Shown here: positions 30,269 through 40,800 of the stretch, in pieces | Layout: the number at the start of each line of letters is the position of its first letter | How positions within the stretch are numbered: position 1 is the stretch's first letter | DNA from: Turritopsis dohrnii | Taxonomy: Eukaryota; Cnidaria; Hydrozoa; Anthoathecata; Oceaniidae | Reading direction: 5' to 3' | DNA length: 64,000 nt | Assembly: GCA_027922465.2 (NCBI GenBank) | Contig: BQMF02000120.1 | Location: 248,001 to 312,000, forward strand | The notes under the pieces: model-generated | Seen by the model: the letters and a program-made list of their open reading frames with translations, nothing else | Told to the model about the DNA's origin: nothing | Database searches by the model: none | Position numbers and translations under genes: made by a program

Positions 30269-30650
30269 ATTGGTTCATACAACCGATAATCTGATGTTTT
30301 AGTCACACATATGGTGTCTGGATGTGCATACTGGTGCAAACATTCGCTAGCTATTCAGCTTTCAAGCATAACTGAAGTCGCTGCTGCACAAGACTTTCTT
30401 TTCTGTTAATGTTAACTGTCGAGAATTTTAATACGTTGAAAGAAAGAAAATACTGCTAATTTTGTTAGGATTGTAGTTTTTCCCTTAAACTTCATTTGAA
30501 GATGATTCTGAGATCTTTCTTAACACCATTCCGTAGTGAATACATTTTTTAAAAACGGAATTTTTGTGTTTGTTTCATTTTTGCATTTTTGCAGCAGTTC
30601 CGATACGTAGTGCTACGAATAAATGCCCCCTGAAAAGTGAAACTATTTAA
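30269..30650. other. HSP90 3' untranslated region and flank
   Basis: Follows the HSP90 stop. No further ORF. The exact cleavage site was not determined. Confidence 0.5.
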
Positions 30651-31072
30651 GGGAGAACTAAACTAAAAAAATCGGAAGTTCACTTTTTTTTGCACTATTT
30701 GATACAGCTTTGAGAATGCTGAAAGTCAGTTTTTAAATTCTCAAAAAATCATTTTTCGTTCTTGTTGAGATATTGCCGTTCAAGGTTTTTTCCAAAAGAT
30801 GCAGAAGAGACCTGGAAATAAGCCATTTAATCGGAAAAACTTTCGCGAGAGAAACTTTCACGAATTTCGCGAATTCGAGCCTTTTTCGCGAAAGTTTATC
30901 CCGCGAAAAATTTAAAATCGCTCATTCGCGAAAGTTTATCTAGCGAAATTTTGCTCTTATTTCCAATTCGCGAAAGTTTATCCAGTAAAATTTCGATTTG
31001 CAATTTTTAAAATTTTTTAGCTACCAAAATGTCGGAGATCTATTTCAAAACCTATGTATATAAAGCTTAGGT

Positions 31073-31143
31073 CAAACGTGTCCAACATTTCATCCAACAT
31101 CGAAAATTTTCGGTGTTGGATGAAATGTTGGACACGTTTGACC
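31073..31143. repeat. Perfect foldback on GTGTTGGATGAAATGTTGGAC
   Basis: GTCAAACGTGTCCAACATTT followed by CATCCAACA is answered after a few bases by its exact complement, ending ATGTTGGACACGTTTGAC. The same words recur at 31190-31300 and 31740-31820, so the interior of the TTAA element carries several inverted units. Confidence 0.85.
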
Positions 31144-31425
31144 AAGAGCAAAATTTGCAAAAGAAGAAAAAAATGTGTTGGATGAAGCAAAAATGTGTTG
31201 GATAAAAGTTTGATCACGATCAAACTTTTCATCCAACATTTACAGCTTCATCGAACACATTTTTCGTGTTGGATGCGTTTGACCACTTTTTCATCCAACA
31301 CTATGTGAAAATGAAGTCATTCTATGGCACAAATGAATGTCATTTCGAATGTTAAAACGTTCGAATTTTAATAAACAAGACCGCATTTTTGTATGTCAAA
31401 TCACATCACGAATTTCAGTGCAAAG

Positions 31426-31620
31426 ATGAGCAACAAAGAAGAAGCCACGATGAGCGATAGCTCAGTTGACAGCGTCAATTCTGTTAAAGGGAAAGCCTTC
31501 AAAACATACCAAAACACGAAAGGGAAAAAGTTGCTCCCAACTCGCTCCTTCTTTTCATCCATTCTCTGGTTTTTCCCCGGCATGGCTTTTCGTCGTCAGA
31601 GAATTCAAACGTTCCGATAA
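31426..31620 (+). CDS. Small unidentified ORF inside the TTAA element
   Basis: 65 codons from ATG 31426. The N-terminal half is serine- and lysine-rich (MSNKEEATMSDSSVDSVNSV, GKAFKTYQNTKGKK). The rest is less convincing and may be intron read-through. It may be the first exon of a gene whose last exon is 32022-32126, but no donor was clear. Function unknown. Confidence 0.35.
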   Translation: MSNKEEATMSDSSVDSVNSVKGKAFKTYQNTKGKKLLPTRSFFSSILWFFPGMAFRRQRIQTFR

Positions 31621-32021
31621 AATAACACCCATCTTGAGTTTGAGAGAATGAATGAACATGTTTTGTTTTTTTATAGAAGGAGAGAATGAATGAACATAGA
31701 TGTTCGATGAAATGTTGCATGACCGTTTGACCGTCACGAAATTTTCATCCAACTTCCATCCAACAAACGTCCAACACGATGATGAAAGTGTTGGATGAAA
31801 TGTTGGACACGTTTGACCTAAGCATAAGGGAGGGAAAGATTTGCCAATTTGATCTTCTTGAAAACATTTTTTTTTTTCTTGTAACAAATCAGTCATATTT
31901 TGATACACAGACTGTGTCAAATATTATTTATGTAAAAAATGTTTTTCAGTCGTCGATAATGACAATATCAGTTGATTCCTTTCCCTGCAGTATATTATCT
32001 CCGATTCGCGGTTTCTTTTAG

Positions 32022-32126
32022 TATGACTATGACAATGGCGGCGACGATAAGGAGTGGGGACCAGAAGGTACTAGAAATGTTTTTGATGACGTTTTCAACG
32101 AACTTGACGACGAACAATCTTTGTAG
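32022..32126 (+). CDS. Acidic terminal exon, copy 1
   Basis: Preceded by a pyrimidine tract and AG (TTCTTTTAG). Open to a TAG with 34 residues, rich in Asp/Glu/Asn: DDKEWGPEG, RNVFDDVFNELDDEQSL. It resembles copy 2 at 32914-33026 in the order D-D-K, E-W, N-[VA]-F-D, D-D-E. Its place inside the TTAA element suggests a transposon-encoded or captured gene. Upstream exons were not resolved and the function is unknown. Confidence 0.4.
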   Translation, partial: YDYDNGGDDKEWGPEGTRNVFDDVFNELDDEQSL

Positions 32127-32913
32127 TTTTTGAACTAATTTTATCTTCATTTTTATTTGTAGTGAACGAAAAATACAAATTCGAATGCATGCATTTTGTT
32201 AATTTTCTGCATGGAAAATTCCTTTGTTTTCTAAAAGCTTCCCTAAATTATTTCTAAAAATTCCTTCATTCGCGAAAGTTTATCTCGCGAAATTTTGCGA
32301 CTTTTCCAATTCGCGAAAGTTTATCCAAAACATTTCGCGAATTTTTGACCTCGTGAAAGTTTCTCCCGCGAAAGTTTCTCCGATTAAAGTAGGTGTTTTC
32401 CACTACACATACAAAATTCTAGCAGTGTATCACTAATATTTCTTCAGTTATTTACATATTTGTTTGTCAGCAATTTCTTTTTGAACAGTATGATGTCACG
32501 TTGCCATGGAGATCAAGTTTTGAGCAAAACTTATGGCAATATCTCGGGATCGAAAAATGATTTTTTGAAAATTCAAAAACCGATTTTCATCATTTTTGAA
32601 ATTCCTCCAAATGGTATAAAAAATCAATTTTGATTTTTTGAGTTTAGAGTGCCCCTTCTTTAATAAAACGTTAATAAAATCAATTCCGCCAAATTTGATT
32701 ATTTTCTTAAACCGCCAATATTTTTTCGAAAGGAATTAACCGAAGTAATATGCTAAATTTCAGCATTGCTCATCATCATTTGAAATCAATCAATACTAAC
32801 GATTGCTAGTCTCTTCTGACCCTTTTCTTTTTTTGCTGGCTCTCTCTGAACGGTTCTGTCTTTAATTTCAGTTTCTTTTCGTTTCTTTTCTTGTCGGGAT
32901 CAGGTTTTTTTAG

Positions 32914-33026
32914 GTGGTTTTGTCAAAGTGCAACACGATGACGACAAGAGAGAGTGGGAATATGATAACATTGACTTTGAACGAAACGCTTTCGATTTCA
33001 TTATAGATGATGAACTTGATTCGTAA
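32914..33026 (+). CDS. Acidic terminal exon, copy 2
   Basis: Preceded by GGTTTTTTTAG. Open for 37 residues to TAA: GFVKVQHDDDKREWEYDN, FERNAFDFIIDDELDS. It is surrounded by a different set of short repeats (CCGCCAAATTT, ATTCCCGCAAAATTT; 32690-33310), so it may lie in a sister transposon. Family unknown. Confidence 0.4.
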
Positions 33027-33894
33027 ATTAATGTAAAAACCTGCAATGTTTTTGTTTTATGAAAAACGATCCATATGATGGACTTTCCTCTTCTCATCTA
33101 AATATTTTGTCTCTTTTTTCTATCAAACCGCTTAATTGAAGATTGATTATTTGGGGGGCATCCACCAAAATTAATTCCCGGTAAAAGTTTCCCTGAACCA
33201 CCAAAATAAATTCCCGCAAAATTTATTTTTTTTCTCGATCCGCCAAATTGCGTCGGAATTGAGACAATCCGCCAAAATTTCTTTCCGTCAAAATTTCTTC
33301 CCTTGGGGAATCTATATTGGTCAACGATCGTTAATACCGTTATCCATCGTGAATTTGTTAAACCTCATATTTTTCTTCTATATATAACGAGCGTATCTTG
33401 CTACACAAACCTGTAGGGATCTTCAGAGTGAAATAGGTGAAACAAGCAGACATTTCAGAAGTGGTCTTTTAATCTCATGATTAATACCCCAGTCAGAGAA
33501 TGCGTCATATTAATCACTGTGATAGAGATCAGTCAAAATTTGTGGAGGGCGGTTAACTGAAACTACATCAGCAACAAGCGTGAGTAGATAATAATAAAAA
33601 TACAAGTGTACATTACATCATGTTTAATGTCACTGTTTCGTGTACTATATGAACTAAGTACGAAGTATATATGCCATTTTCATATTCGAATACAAATAGT
33701 AATAATTGTTTACCACCCAATTATACAAATAACAGAAAAACTTAAGACATACAAACATACAACGAATAAAAGAATTCCATTATCGAAGAAACATGGAGTG
33801 GGGCACCACCAAGAATTTCATGAATTTGATTCATCAAAACATTTTGTTGTAACAAAAATATGGGATTATAAGTACTTCAGAGACATGATACTAG
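33027..33894. other. MDH1 3' flank and CCGCCAAA repeats
   Basis: 33160-33310 repeats CCACCAAAATTAATTCCCG-like words four or so times, matching words at 32690-32740. The rest is AT-rich. MDH1's 3' untranslated region lies next to 33894. Confidence 0.45.
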
Positions 33895-36800
33895 TCATTC
33901 CTGCAGAAAGCTAAATGCTACATCACGTTCGTCTGTCAATTCTTTAGCCGTGGCATTCATTTTTGAACGAGAGAATTCATTGATATCCAGGTTTTTAACG
34001 ATTGAGTACACCCTTGAGCCATCGATTTTGAGCGGAAAGGAGTAGACGATCCCTTCTGGAATATCATACGAGCCGTCAGAAATCACTCCCATGCTGACAA
34101 CATCGTCAACAGGTGTGCCAAACCACCATGTCCGCATGTGATCACATATTGCTTTTGCTGCAGACATAGCACTGGAAAGTTTGCGTGCTTTGATAATGGC
34201 TGCTCCACGGGACTGCACGACCTAGACAAGATGAATTATTTTAAGAATGGAAAAATTACACCAGTAGAACCAGTCGAATATCCAAAAGTACTATATTTGT
34301 TAAATATTCCATTTGTAGTTCATTATAAATAATCTTTACCTTAAGAAATTCCCCTTGAATCCAATTATCATCCTTGATTGCTTCTCGCACAGAGACAATC
34401 TGACCATTCAACTCAACAGTTGCATGCTGCACATCAGGATATTGAGTAGATGAATGATTACCCCATATAATAACATTTTTGACTGAAGTGGTTTTAACAC
34501 CAAGACGCATGGCAATCTAATAATAAAATAAAATAAAATAAGGTAAATTGAGTTCAACAATAATTAATTGCCTTACACCTTGCCACACCCAACCCAACTA
34601 ACAATACCACACAGTTTCCATTGAAAAAAACGGAATCGACAAAATTCAATACCTGTGAAACAGCTCGATTTTGATCAAGTTTAGTTAAGCTGGAGAAATT
34701 TTGTTTTGGTATACTAGGAGCGCATTTTGAAGTGATAAGACAGTTGGTATTTGCAGGATTCCCAACAACGAGAACCTAAATGAATATTGATCTGAAGATT
34801 TCAATCATGCACTGTCAGATTTCTTTTATTTCATATGAAATGTCAGTGCAAACCTTGACAGTTTTCTTGGCATACTGGTCTAGTGCCTTTCCTTGTACTT
34901 GGAATATTTTTGCATTTGCTTTTAAAAGGTCTTTTCTTTCCATTCCTTCCTTTCTCGGCATGGCTCCAACAAGAATTGCAGCATCAACTTCATTAAAAGC
35001 AACAGCAGGATCAGATGTACCCACAATTTCTTGAAGGAAAATTATATTTAATTTAGTGGGACTGAACTGGGACCAAAAGCAAGCTAGAATCAGAACTAAG
35101 GTCTTTTCCTGACTTTTTAAAAAATCGCTGGCATTCACCGACTTTCCCTGAGTTAAAAGGGGAACTAAACTCAGAAAATCACAAGTTGTTTTATTATGCT
35201 ATTTGAAACAGGTTTAAAAATGAGTTAAAAGTTAGTTGTTGAATTTTAGAAAAATCATTTTAATGTTTTTCCCCCAAAACTTGGTCTCCATAGCAACATG
35301 ACATCACAATGTTAAAAAAGATTTTGCTGATGTACAACTATGTGAATAACTCAGGATGCCTTAATGATAATTGTGGCTAATAACTATAGTTAGCTTGGTT
35401 CCAGGTCTCTATCACTTTTTGTTGAGAAGCCTATAAATCAGAACCCAGCACTGTTGATAGTGATTTATGCTTTAAACTGTCCAGTGAAAACTGTTCCAGT
35501 TTATAAAATTTCATTTCCCTTACTTGAGCAGATCTTCATTAGTATGTTTGTAAGCAAAAAAGACCTGAAAAAGACCTGGAAACAAGCCAAGGCAACAAGT
35601 GAATTTAGCGATTTGATACGTACAGGTGTTCGCCACTATACATACAAAAATCTAGCAGCGCATCGCAAATTTCATACATATTTGTACATCAGCAATTTCT
35701 TCTTGAATATTGTGATGTCACATCGCCATGGAGACTAAGTTTCGAAGAAAAACTTTTAAATGGCATAATAAAGCTAGTCCCATTCTGGAACATATGTTGG
35801 CCAACATCGCTCAACCACATGTTGGCAAGCATGTTGGCCAACACGTCGATCTCGTTTGCGATAGGCGCCAACATGTTGCCGAAAACAAAAATGCGTTAAA
35901 AATGTTAGTTCAGATTGTGATAGGCACCAACATGTTGTCTTGATTTTGCACGCTTTTAACACTGAATTTTCGAATTTTTTTATGATGCATTCGAATGTTT
36001 TATGACATATTCGAGGTTCTATAACTCTCAATATTTCCTTAAAAGATTCGTACATCATCCTCATCATGTATGTTCTAGTATCTTTGACAAGTAATTCAGC
36101 AACAAGATTTACAAACATACTATCTTTTTCTCGTCTTTTTATCCATTCTGATGTTTGTCCACATTTCTTTTCAATATCACCTAATGCTATCATTAAACAA
36201 GCACCTGCTGTTTCATGACTAACCGCTATCTTAGCACCGAGTGAATTGTTGTTATGGTTCGAAAAAAAAGTGGTATAGCATTCTAGATTTTCCCTGATTG
36301 ATCCTGAATTAGGACCATAACCAATTATCAATCTGACAGGTAACAATTTCCACTTTTTTGTTTATTCTGTAAAGCTGGAGCATTTGTTCCTTATGGAGGG
36401 TTACATCAGATACTAGGGACTTTAAGATTTCGAAAACGGGAGCGGGAACTTCATAATATCGTTTGACTGCGCATGCACTTTCTTAATCCCCGTTATTACA
36501 CATAACCGGAACGAGAACCTAACTACGGAACGGTGTTCCCGTTCCCGTTCTGGTTGTGAAATCTTAAAGTCCTTACTACTTCTCCATCACCCAGAAATTT
36601 ATTAGCCTTGAGAAAATAAATTGAAATAAAACAGATACAAATGAATATAAAATATTCCATTTGTTTTCAATTACCATGTAGAAGAGGTAAAGAGCAGTCC
36701 TGAAGTTCCATGATGACACCATCCAAAGCAGTCATCATTGGCGGTATATCAAGAAGCAGCAATGTGATTGGCTACAATGGAACATCAAAATTTGAATTAC

Positions 36801-37574
36801 TTTGGATAACCTCATAAAAATTCTTCGAAAGAAATCTAATCTTTTTAAATGGCAAATGAATCAAATCAGTTATTTCAACTCAGCTAGCAAAATTTTATAA
36901 TAAGAACAGAAAAATTTATAACAAAATATTAATACCTGGTTTTTACCAAAAACATCTCCATTACTTATAGAGTACAGTAACGAGTAAGCGATTTGTCCAG
37001 CAGCTCCTGTAACACACACCCTTAAAGGTTCCATAGCCTGAATAAAATAAAAAATTATTAGATAAGAGGGTTACATAAATATAGATTTAAGAGAAACCTT
37101 TAAAAACAATCATTCTCAATAATCCTCACATGATTATCCAATCTCTGATGCTGTTAAAAGTATAACTGCTGTTAAAACAATGGTCAAAATCTTAGCATCA
37201 GAACTTTTTGAAGGACAGTTAGTTTAGTGCAGTTGTACAGTTTGCACAACCTTTTATTTGTTTGCACTTTACTCAATTGTAAAACTATAAACAATGCTAT
37301 AGATGTGTAAAAAGAAATGTCAAAATAGTAATGATAGGTCAAATAAAACAAAAAAAACCATAAGTAATCCAAAAGAAATATTCCCAGCAGATCTTCAAGT
37401 TAAAATGCCAGAGCATAATTCGAAGGATTCCTCTATTTACGAATAAAGTTAAAAAAGGAGTCAGTCAGGCCAGCGGAAATATTGGGAAAATAGTTTAGGA
37501 CAAAAATATAAATTATCACTGCAGGAACAATTCATTTCTGAATTTTGGAGAAACCAATAAAGAAAACTTACCAT
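33895..37574 (-). CDS. MDH1: Cytosolic malate dehydrogenase
   Basis: Interconverts malate and oxaloacetate with NAD in the cytosol (malate-aspartate shuttle). Seven coding exons: 37574-37572 (ATG alone, donor GTAAGT), 37037-36936, 36771-36675, 35029-34854, 34775-34653, 34516-34340 and 34221-33895. The total is 334 residues, the animal MDH1 length. Visible motifs are the NAD-binding loop [13 protein letters not shown], the mobile-loop arginines [35 protein letters not shown] (Asp of the relay), the catalytic His in [32 protein letters not shown] and [10 protein letters not shown]. Intron 3 (1.6 kb) is packed with transposon pieces. The gene starts 298 bp from AK7, divergently. Confidence 0.96.
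35153..35740 (+). repeat. Second copy of the 30.65-kb foldback element (partial)
   Basis: Begins GGGGAACTAAACTCAGAAAA and ends around GTGATGTCACATCGCCATGG. Parts align with 30651-30830 and 32390-32520 of the interrupted copy (CTAGCAGTGTATC versus CTAGCAGCGCATC; GACCTGGAAATAAGCC versus GACCTGGAAACAAGCC). It lacks the TTAA insertion, so it serves as an empty-site comparison. It lies in MDH1 intron 3. Confidence 0.65.
35774..36346 (-). pseudogene. PIF/Harbinger-like transposase, N-terminal fragment
   Basis: An open minus frame in MDH1 intron 3. Its middle part fits the start of Harbinger/ALP1-like transposases: [46 protein letters not shown]. The DDE domain is absent. The C-terminal part of the frame is translated repeat (CATGTTGGCCAACA words, 35790-35935), so the gene is truncated into the element's own end. 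Confidence 0.6.
35787..35940. repeat. Cluster of CATGTTGGCCAACA palindromes
   Basis: At least four copies or half-copies of the palindromic word ATGTTGGCCAACAT or ACATGTTGGC within 150 bp. They form part of the Harbinger-like remnant's terminal region. Confidence 0.7.
36416..36572. mobile_element. Short MITE with GGACTTTAAGATTTC ends
   Basis: 157 bp with inverted ends GGACTTTAAGATTTC and GAAATCTTAAAGTCC (one base off at the inner edge). GGGAGCGGGAAC and GTTCCCGTTCCC repeats lie just inside. It sits in MDH1 intron 3. The target duplication was not clean. Confidence 0.75.
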
Positions 37575-37872
37575 TCTTAATTAAGTCCTTGTTATGAACC
37601 CGACGCTCAGGTAACTTTGCATCAAGGCACGTTGCAGCCTTTTTTATATTCACAGAAAATGTGCAATTTGTCTCGTTTCAATTAACAATGAAAATACACA
37701 ACAATATTAAATCGGACATTCGATTGTGGTAATTTTCGGAACGCTATTCCAGTTGATCACCATGCAGTTTGTTTACGCGTGGTTTTTTCACCAACAACCA
37801 TGAGATGGTATAGAACTTTCAATAAGTGTTAAAACGTGAGGCCAATCTTCAAGAGAAATCTGTGATCTCAAG
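37575..37872. promoter_or_regulatory. Shared MDH1/AK7 promoter interval
   Basis: Only 298 bp lie between the MDH1 ATG (minus) and the AK7 ATG (plus), and both genes appear complete. The interval must hold both promoters. No TATA box is obvious. Confidence 0.65.
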
Positions 37873-40800
37873 ATGGCTGACGAAGAGCACACTGAAATTG
37901 TTAAAGTTTTCATTAATCATGTTGATACCTACTCTGGTAATATTATTAGCAAGGTAATTTAAAAAATCATGCATCCAATTGCTAAATTTTCATGTTTGTA
38001 GTATAGCGTTTTTTTCACATACTGCCACGCCACGGGGCGACAAACACACGTAACATGATGATGCTGCTGATGATGATGGATTTAATATAGGATGATGATG
38101 ATGCACCCACAAACAACCACTCATTTTTGCTTTCTTGCAGTCTTAAATATTATTTTTGTTTTAAAGTAAATGTTCTACTACTCCTGGAAAATCTCGAAAT
38201 TCTCCTGAAGTGAAGAAGTTGAGGAATTGTGAAAATATTGTGAGAAGTATTAATGATATTTTCTAATTCTAAAAGCAATAATATAGCATTTAAGGCAGTT
38301 ATTCTGCAAAAGCCGAACAAAAAATCTAAATCAAAAGATCATGTCAGAGCTCTTAAGAAGAACGTTATTTTGGAAGGATGGCAAAATTTAAACTTGTCAA
38401 AGAAGGGCGAAACCATACAAAAACTTCTTCTGGATTATACAACACCAAAAAGCATCGGCAAAATATCTCTTAAATTTGCAAAATTTATGATGAAAGGCAA
38501 TGTTAATGGTGCAATGAATTGCTGACTGACAACATGAAGAATGGGATTCTTCCTCTAAATGAAGACACACTAAAAACACTGAGGCAAAAACACCCCGAAG
38601 CTCAACCCGTTACGAAAGAAATTCTTCTCCAAGATAATCCAAGAGAAGTTCACCCTGTATTTTTTGACAATATAAATGCTGAAACTATTCAGATAGCAGT
38701 GTTGAAAACCAAAGGTGGCTCTGGTGGTCCTTCAAGTATGGATGCTGATGGATGGAAATGGCTTCCATACAGATATTGAAGCATTCCTTGCTTGCAGACT
38801 GATACCACTCAATGAAAATCCAGGTCTACGACCCATCGGTGTCGGAGAGGTATTGAGGAGGATCATATGAAAGGCTATTGTTTCGACAACATGTGAACAG
38901 ATTAGAAATTCGGTGGAATCTCTTCAAATTTGTGCTGGACATGAGTCCGGATGCGAAGCTGCGATACACGCAATGAAAGACATCTTTGCTGAGGAGGATA
39001 CAGAGGCTGTTATACTGATAGATGCTTCTAACACTTTTAACAGAATTAACGAGGAATGTTTTCTTTTGTAACATCAAGGTCATTTGCCCTGAACTTTCAT
39101 TTTTCGTGACTAACTGCTATTTCAACCCTACGCGCTTGTTTGTCATCAGTGGTGTCGAAATCACATCTAAAGAAGGGTCATATCCAGTTTTTTTTGGGCA
39201 GACCGGAGGAAATAAATTTAAACTGTATGGTATAAAATTTGATGTTTTTTGATCCCCTGATCATGATCCCCAACTGGCCCTCTAGTTTAAATGTTGGGGT
39301 TGAAGAACTCTTGTAACGACACAGAAATGATGTAATAAATCACGGTACACATTACATCAAACCCCATTATGAGGCGCGCGATCGCACTATTTCTTGCTAA
39401 CGCTCCTAGAGTTTTTAATTGCGCAAGTAGATACTCTACATGCTAAACTTATTATATTAGTTTTTGTACTCAATTGACAATGAAGTATAACTTAAATATA
39501 TTAAGTGATTATTCACCAATTTGCTGTTGCTAGAGTGAACGACTGCCGTTGCTAAAAGGTAATTTTGAATTTTCCTTCCTTATACGAATTCAATTGTTCA
39601 CCTAACAAAAAATTATGAAAACATAAGTGGTACCAGCAGGACTCGTTTTGGTGTTGATCAATGAAATTAAAAAGCATCTTAGTTTCCAGCTCCCTTGTGA
39701 GCGTGGGTTAAAATAACAATTCGATTCTGTCTGCTGGTTGCACACATTGCAACAAGACCATTCATAAACATCACACATGAAATTCGACATGTGGTGGTTT
39801 TCGAAGTATTACTTTTATTGATCTTCTCGGAACCTGAAATGAATTTGTGATCACAATGTCAAACTTTTCAAAACGAAGCGCTGAAGTCACTGTAGGCTAG
39901 AATAGGGCTTAAAAAATTCAATTTAAACTGATTGCAAACTTTTAGTTTATTTACAGACTGTGAAGAACAGCAGAAATGTTCCTCAGATCCCTTTTCTAAA
40001 TAATTAAATTGGACATGGAAATTATTTTTTGGGCATCATAGTTTGGGTACCCAAACTAGGTCTTGAAAATACCCTGGATATGACCATGCAACCCAAGGAG
40101 ATCTAATTGCAATGGCTGTCTATGCGATCCCAGCAATTCCAATGCTATTGATGGTTCTCGAAATAACAGACCATCTCCCTGACAAACAGACCAAGGCCGA
40201 CGCATTTGCTGAAGGTTTTTCTGCTGAAAGATACTAACAGAACATCAAAGTATGGTGGAGCACTCTTTCAAGACTTGGTCCACTCTTTGGATACTACCCG
40301 AAGAAAGTAAATGCTGGTTGGTATTGAAAAGGGAACACCTCTCCGAAGCTGAAAAAGTGCTTGGTGACACCAAAATAAAACTAACCACCGAAGGAAAACG
40401 TCATCTGGGAGCTGTCATCAGATCCGACTCATTTTGAAAAGTATTCGTCAACAAGAAAGTAAAAAAAATGCTGTGCAGAATTACGTTATTTGTCTGAGAT
40501 CACAAAAATCAAACCACATGCTGCTTACACTTGTTTCACTAGTGGTTTCAAACACAAACTGACATTTCTAATACGCACTATACCTGGGATTTTCGATCAA
40601 TTGAAAGTGATAGATGAAGTTTTGCTGACAGAGTTTATCCCAGCCATGACTGTTGGCTTAAGGATCAACGAAGAAGAACGCCTTGTCCTCTCACTTCCAC
40701 CCAAGGACTTGGCATTCCAATCTTTGAAACGCAGTGCCCAATTGAGTACGAGAATTAGGGAAAAAGGGAAATTACTTCACACCTTTGTGGCGCCATTAAA

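Larger units (their letters stand above)
30831..32383. mobile_element. TTAA-flanked DNA transposon with CGCGAAAGTTT repeats
   Basis: The ends are 33-bp inverted repeats with two mismatches: TCGGAAAAACTTTCGCGAGA at 30831 and the complement ending TTTCGCGGGAGAAAC-type at 32383. TTAA flanks both sides (30827-30830 and 32384-32387), the target used by piggyBac and Kolobok elements. Copies of TTCGCGAAAGTTTATC lie behind each end, a likely transposase-binding array. Inside are a foldback at 31073-31143, a 65-residue frame (31426-31620) and an acidic terminal exon (32022-32126). No piggyBac DDD domain is visible in the 1,553 bp. Confidence 0.8.
30651..32655. mobile_element. Foldback element with long inverted ends (interrupted)
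   Basis: About 170 bp at the left (GGGAGAACTAAACTAAAAAA onward) is repeated inverted at the right (ending TTTTTTGAGTTTAGAGTGCC). The shared interior includes AAAAAATCATTTTTCG and GGCAATATCTC. A related partial copy sits in the MDH1 intron at 35153-35740. The TTAA element 30831-32383 is inserted in its middle. Confidence 0.7.

Noticed and set aside
35774..36346. Intact 190-residue host gene in the MDH1 intron
   Set aside because: Its last third is translated terminal repeat and the rest is a Harbinger-like N-terminus without a catalytic domain.
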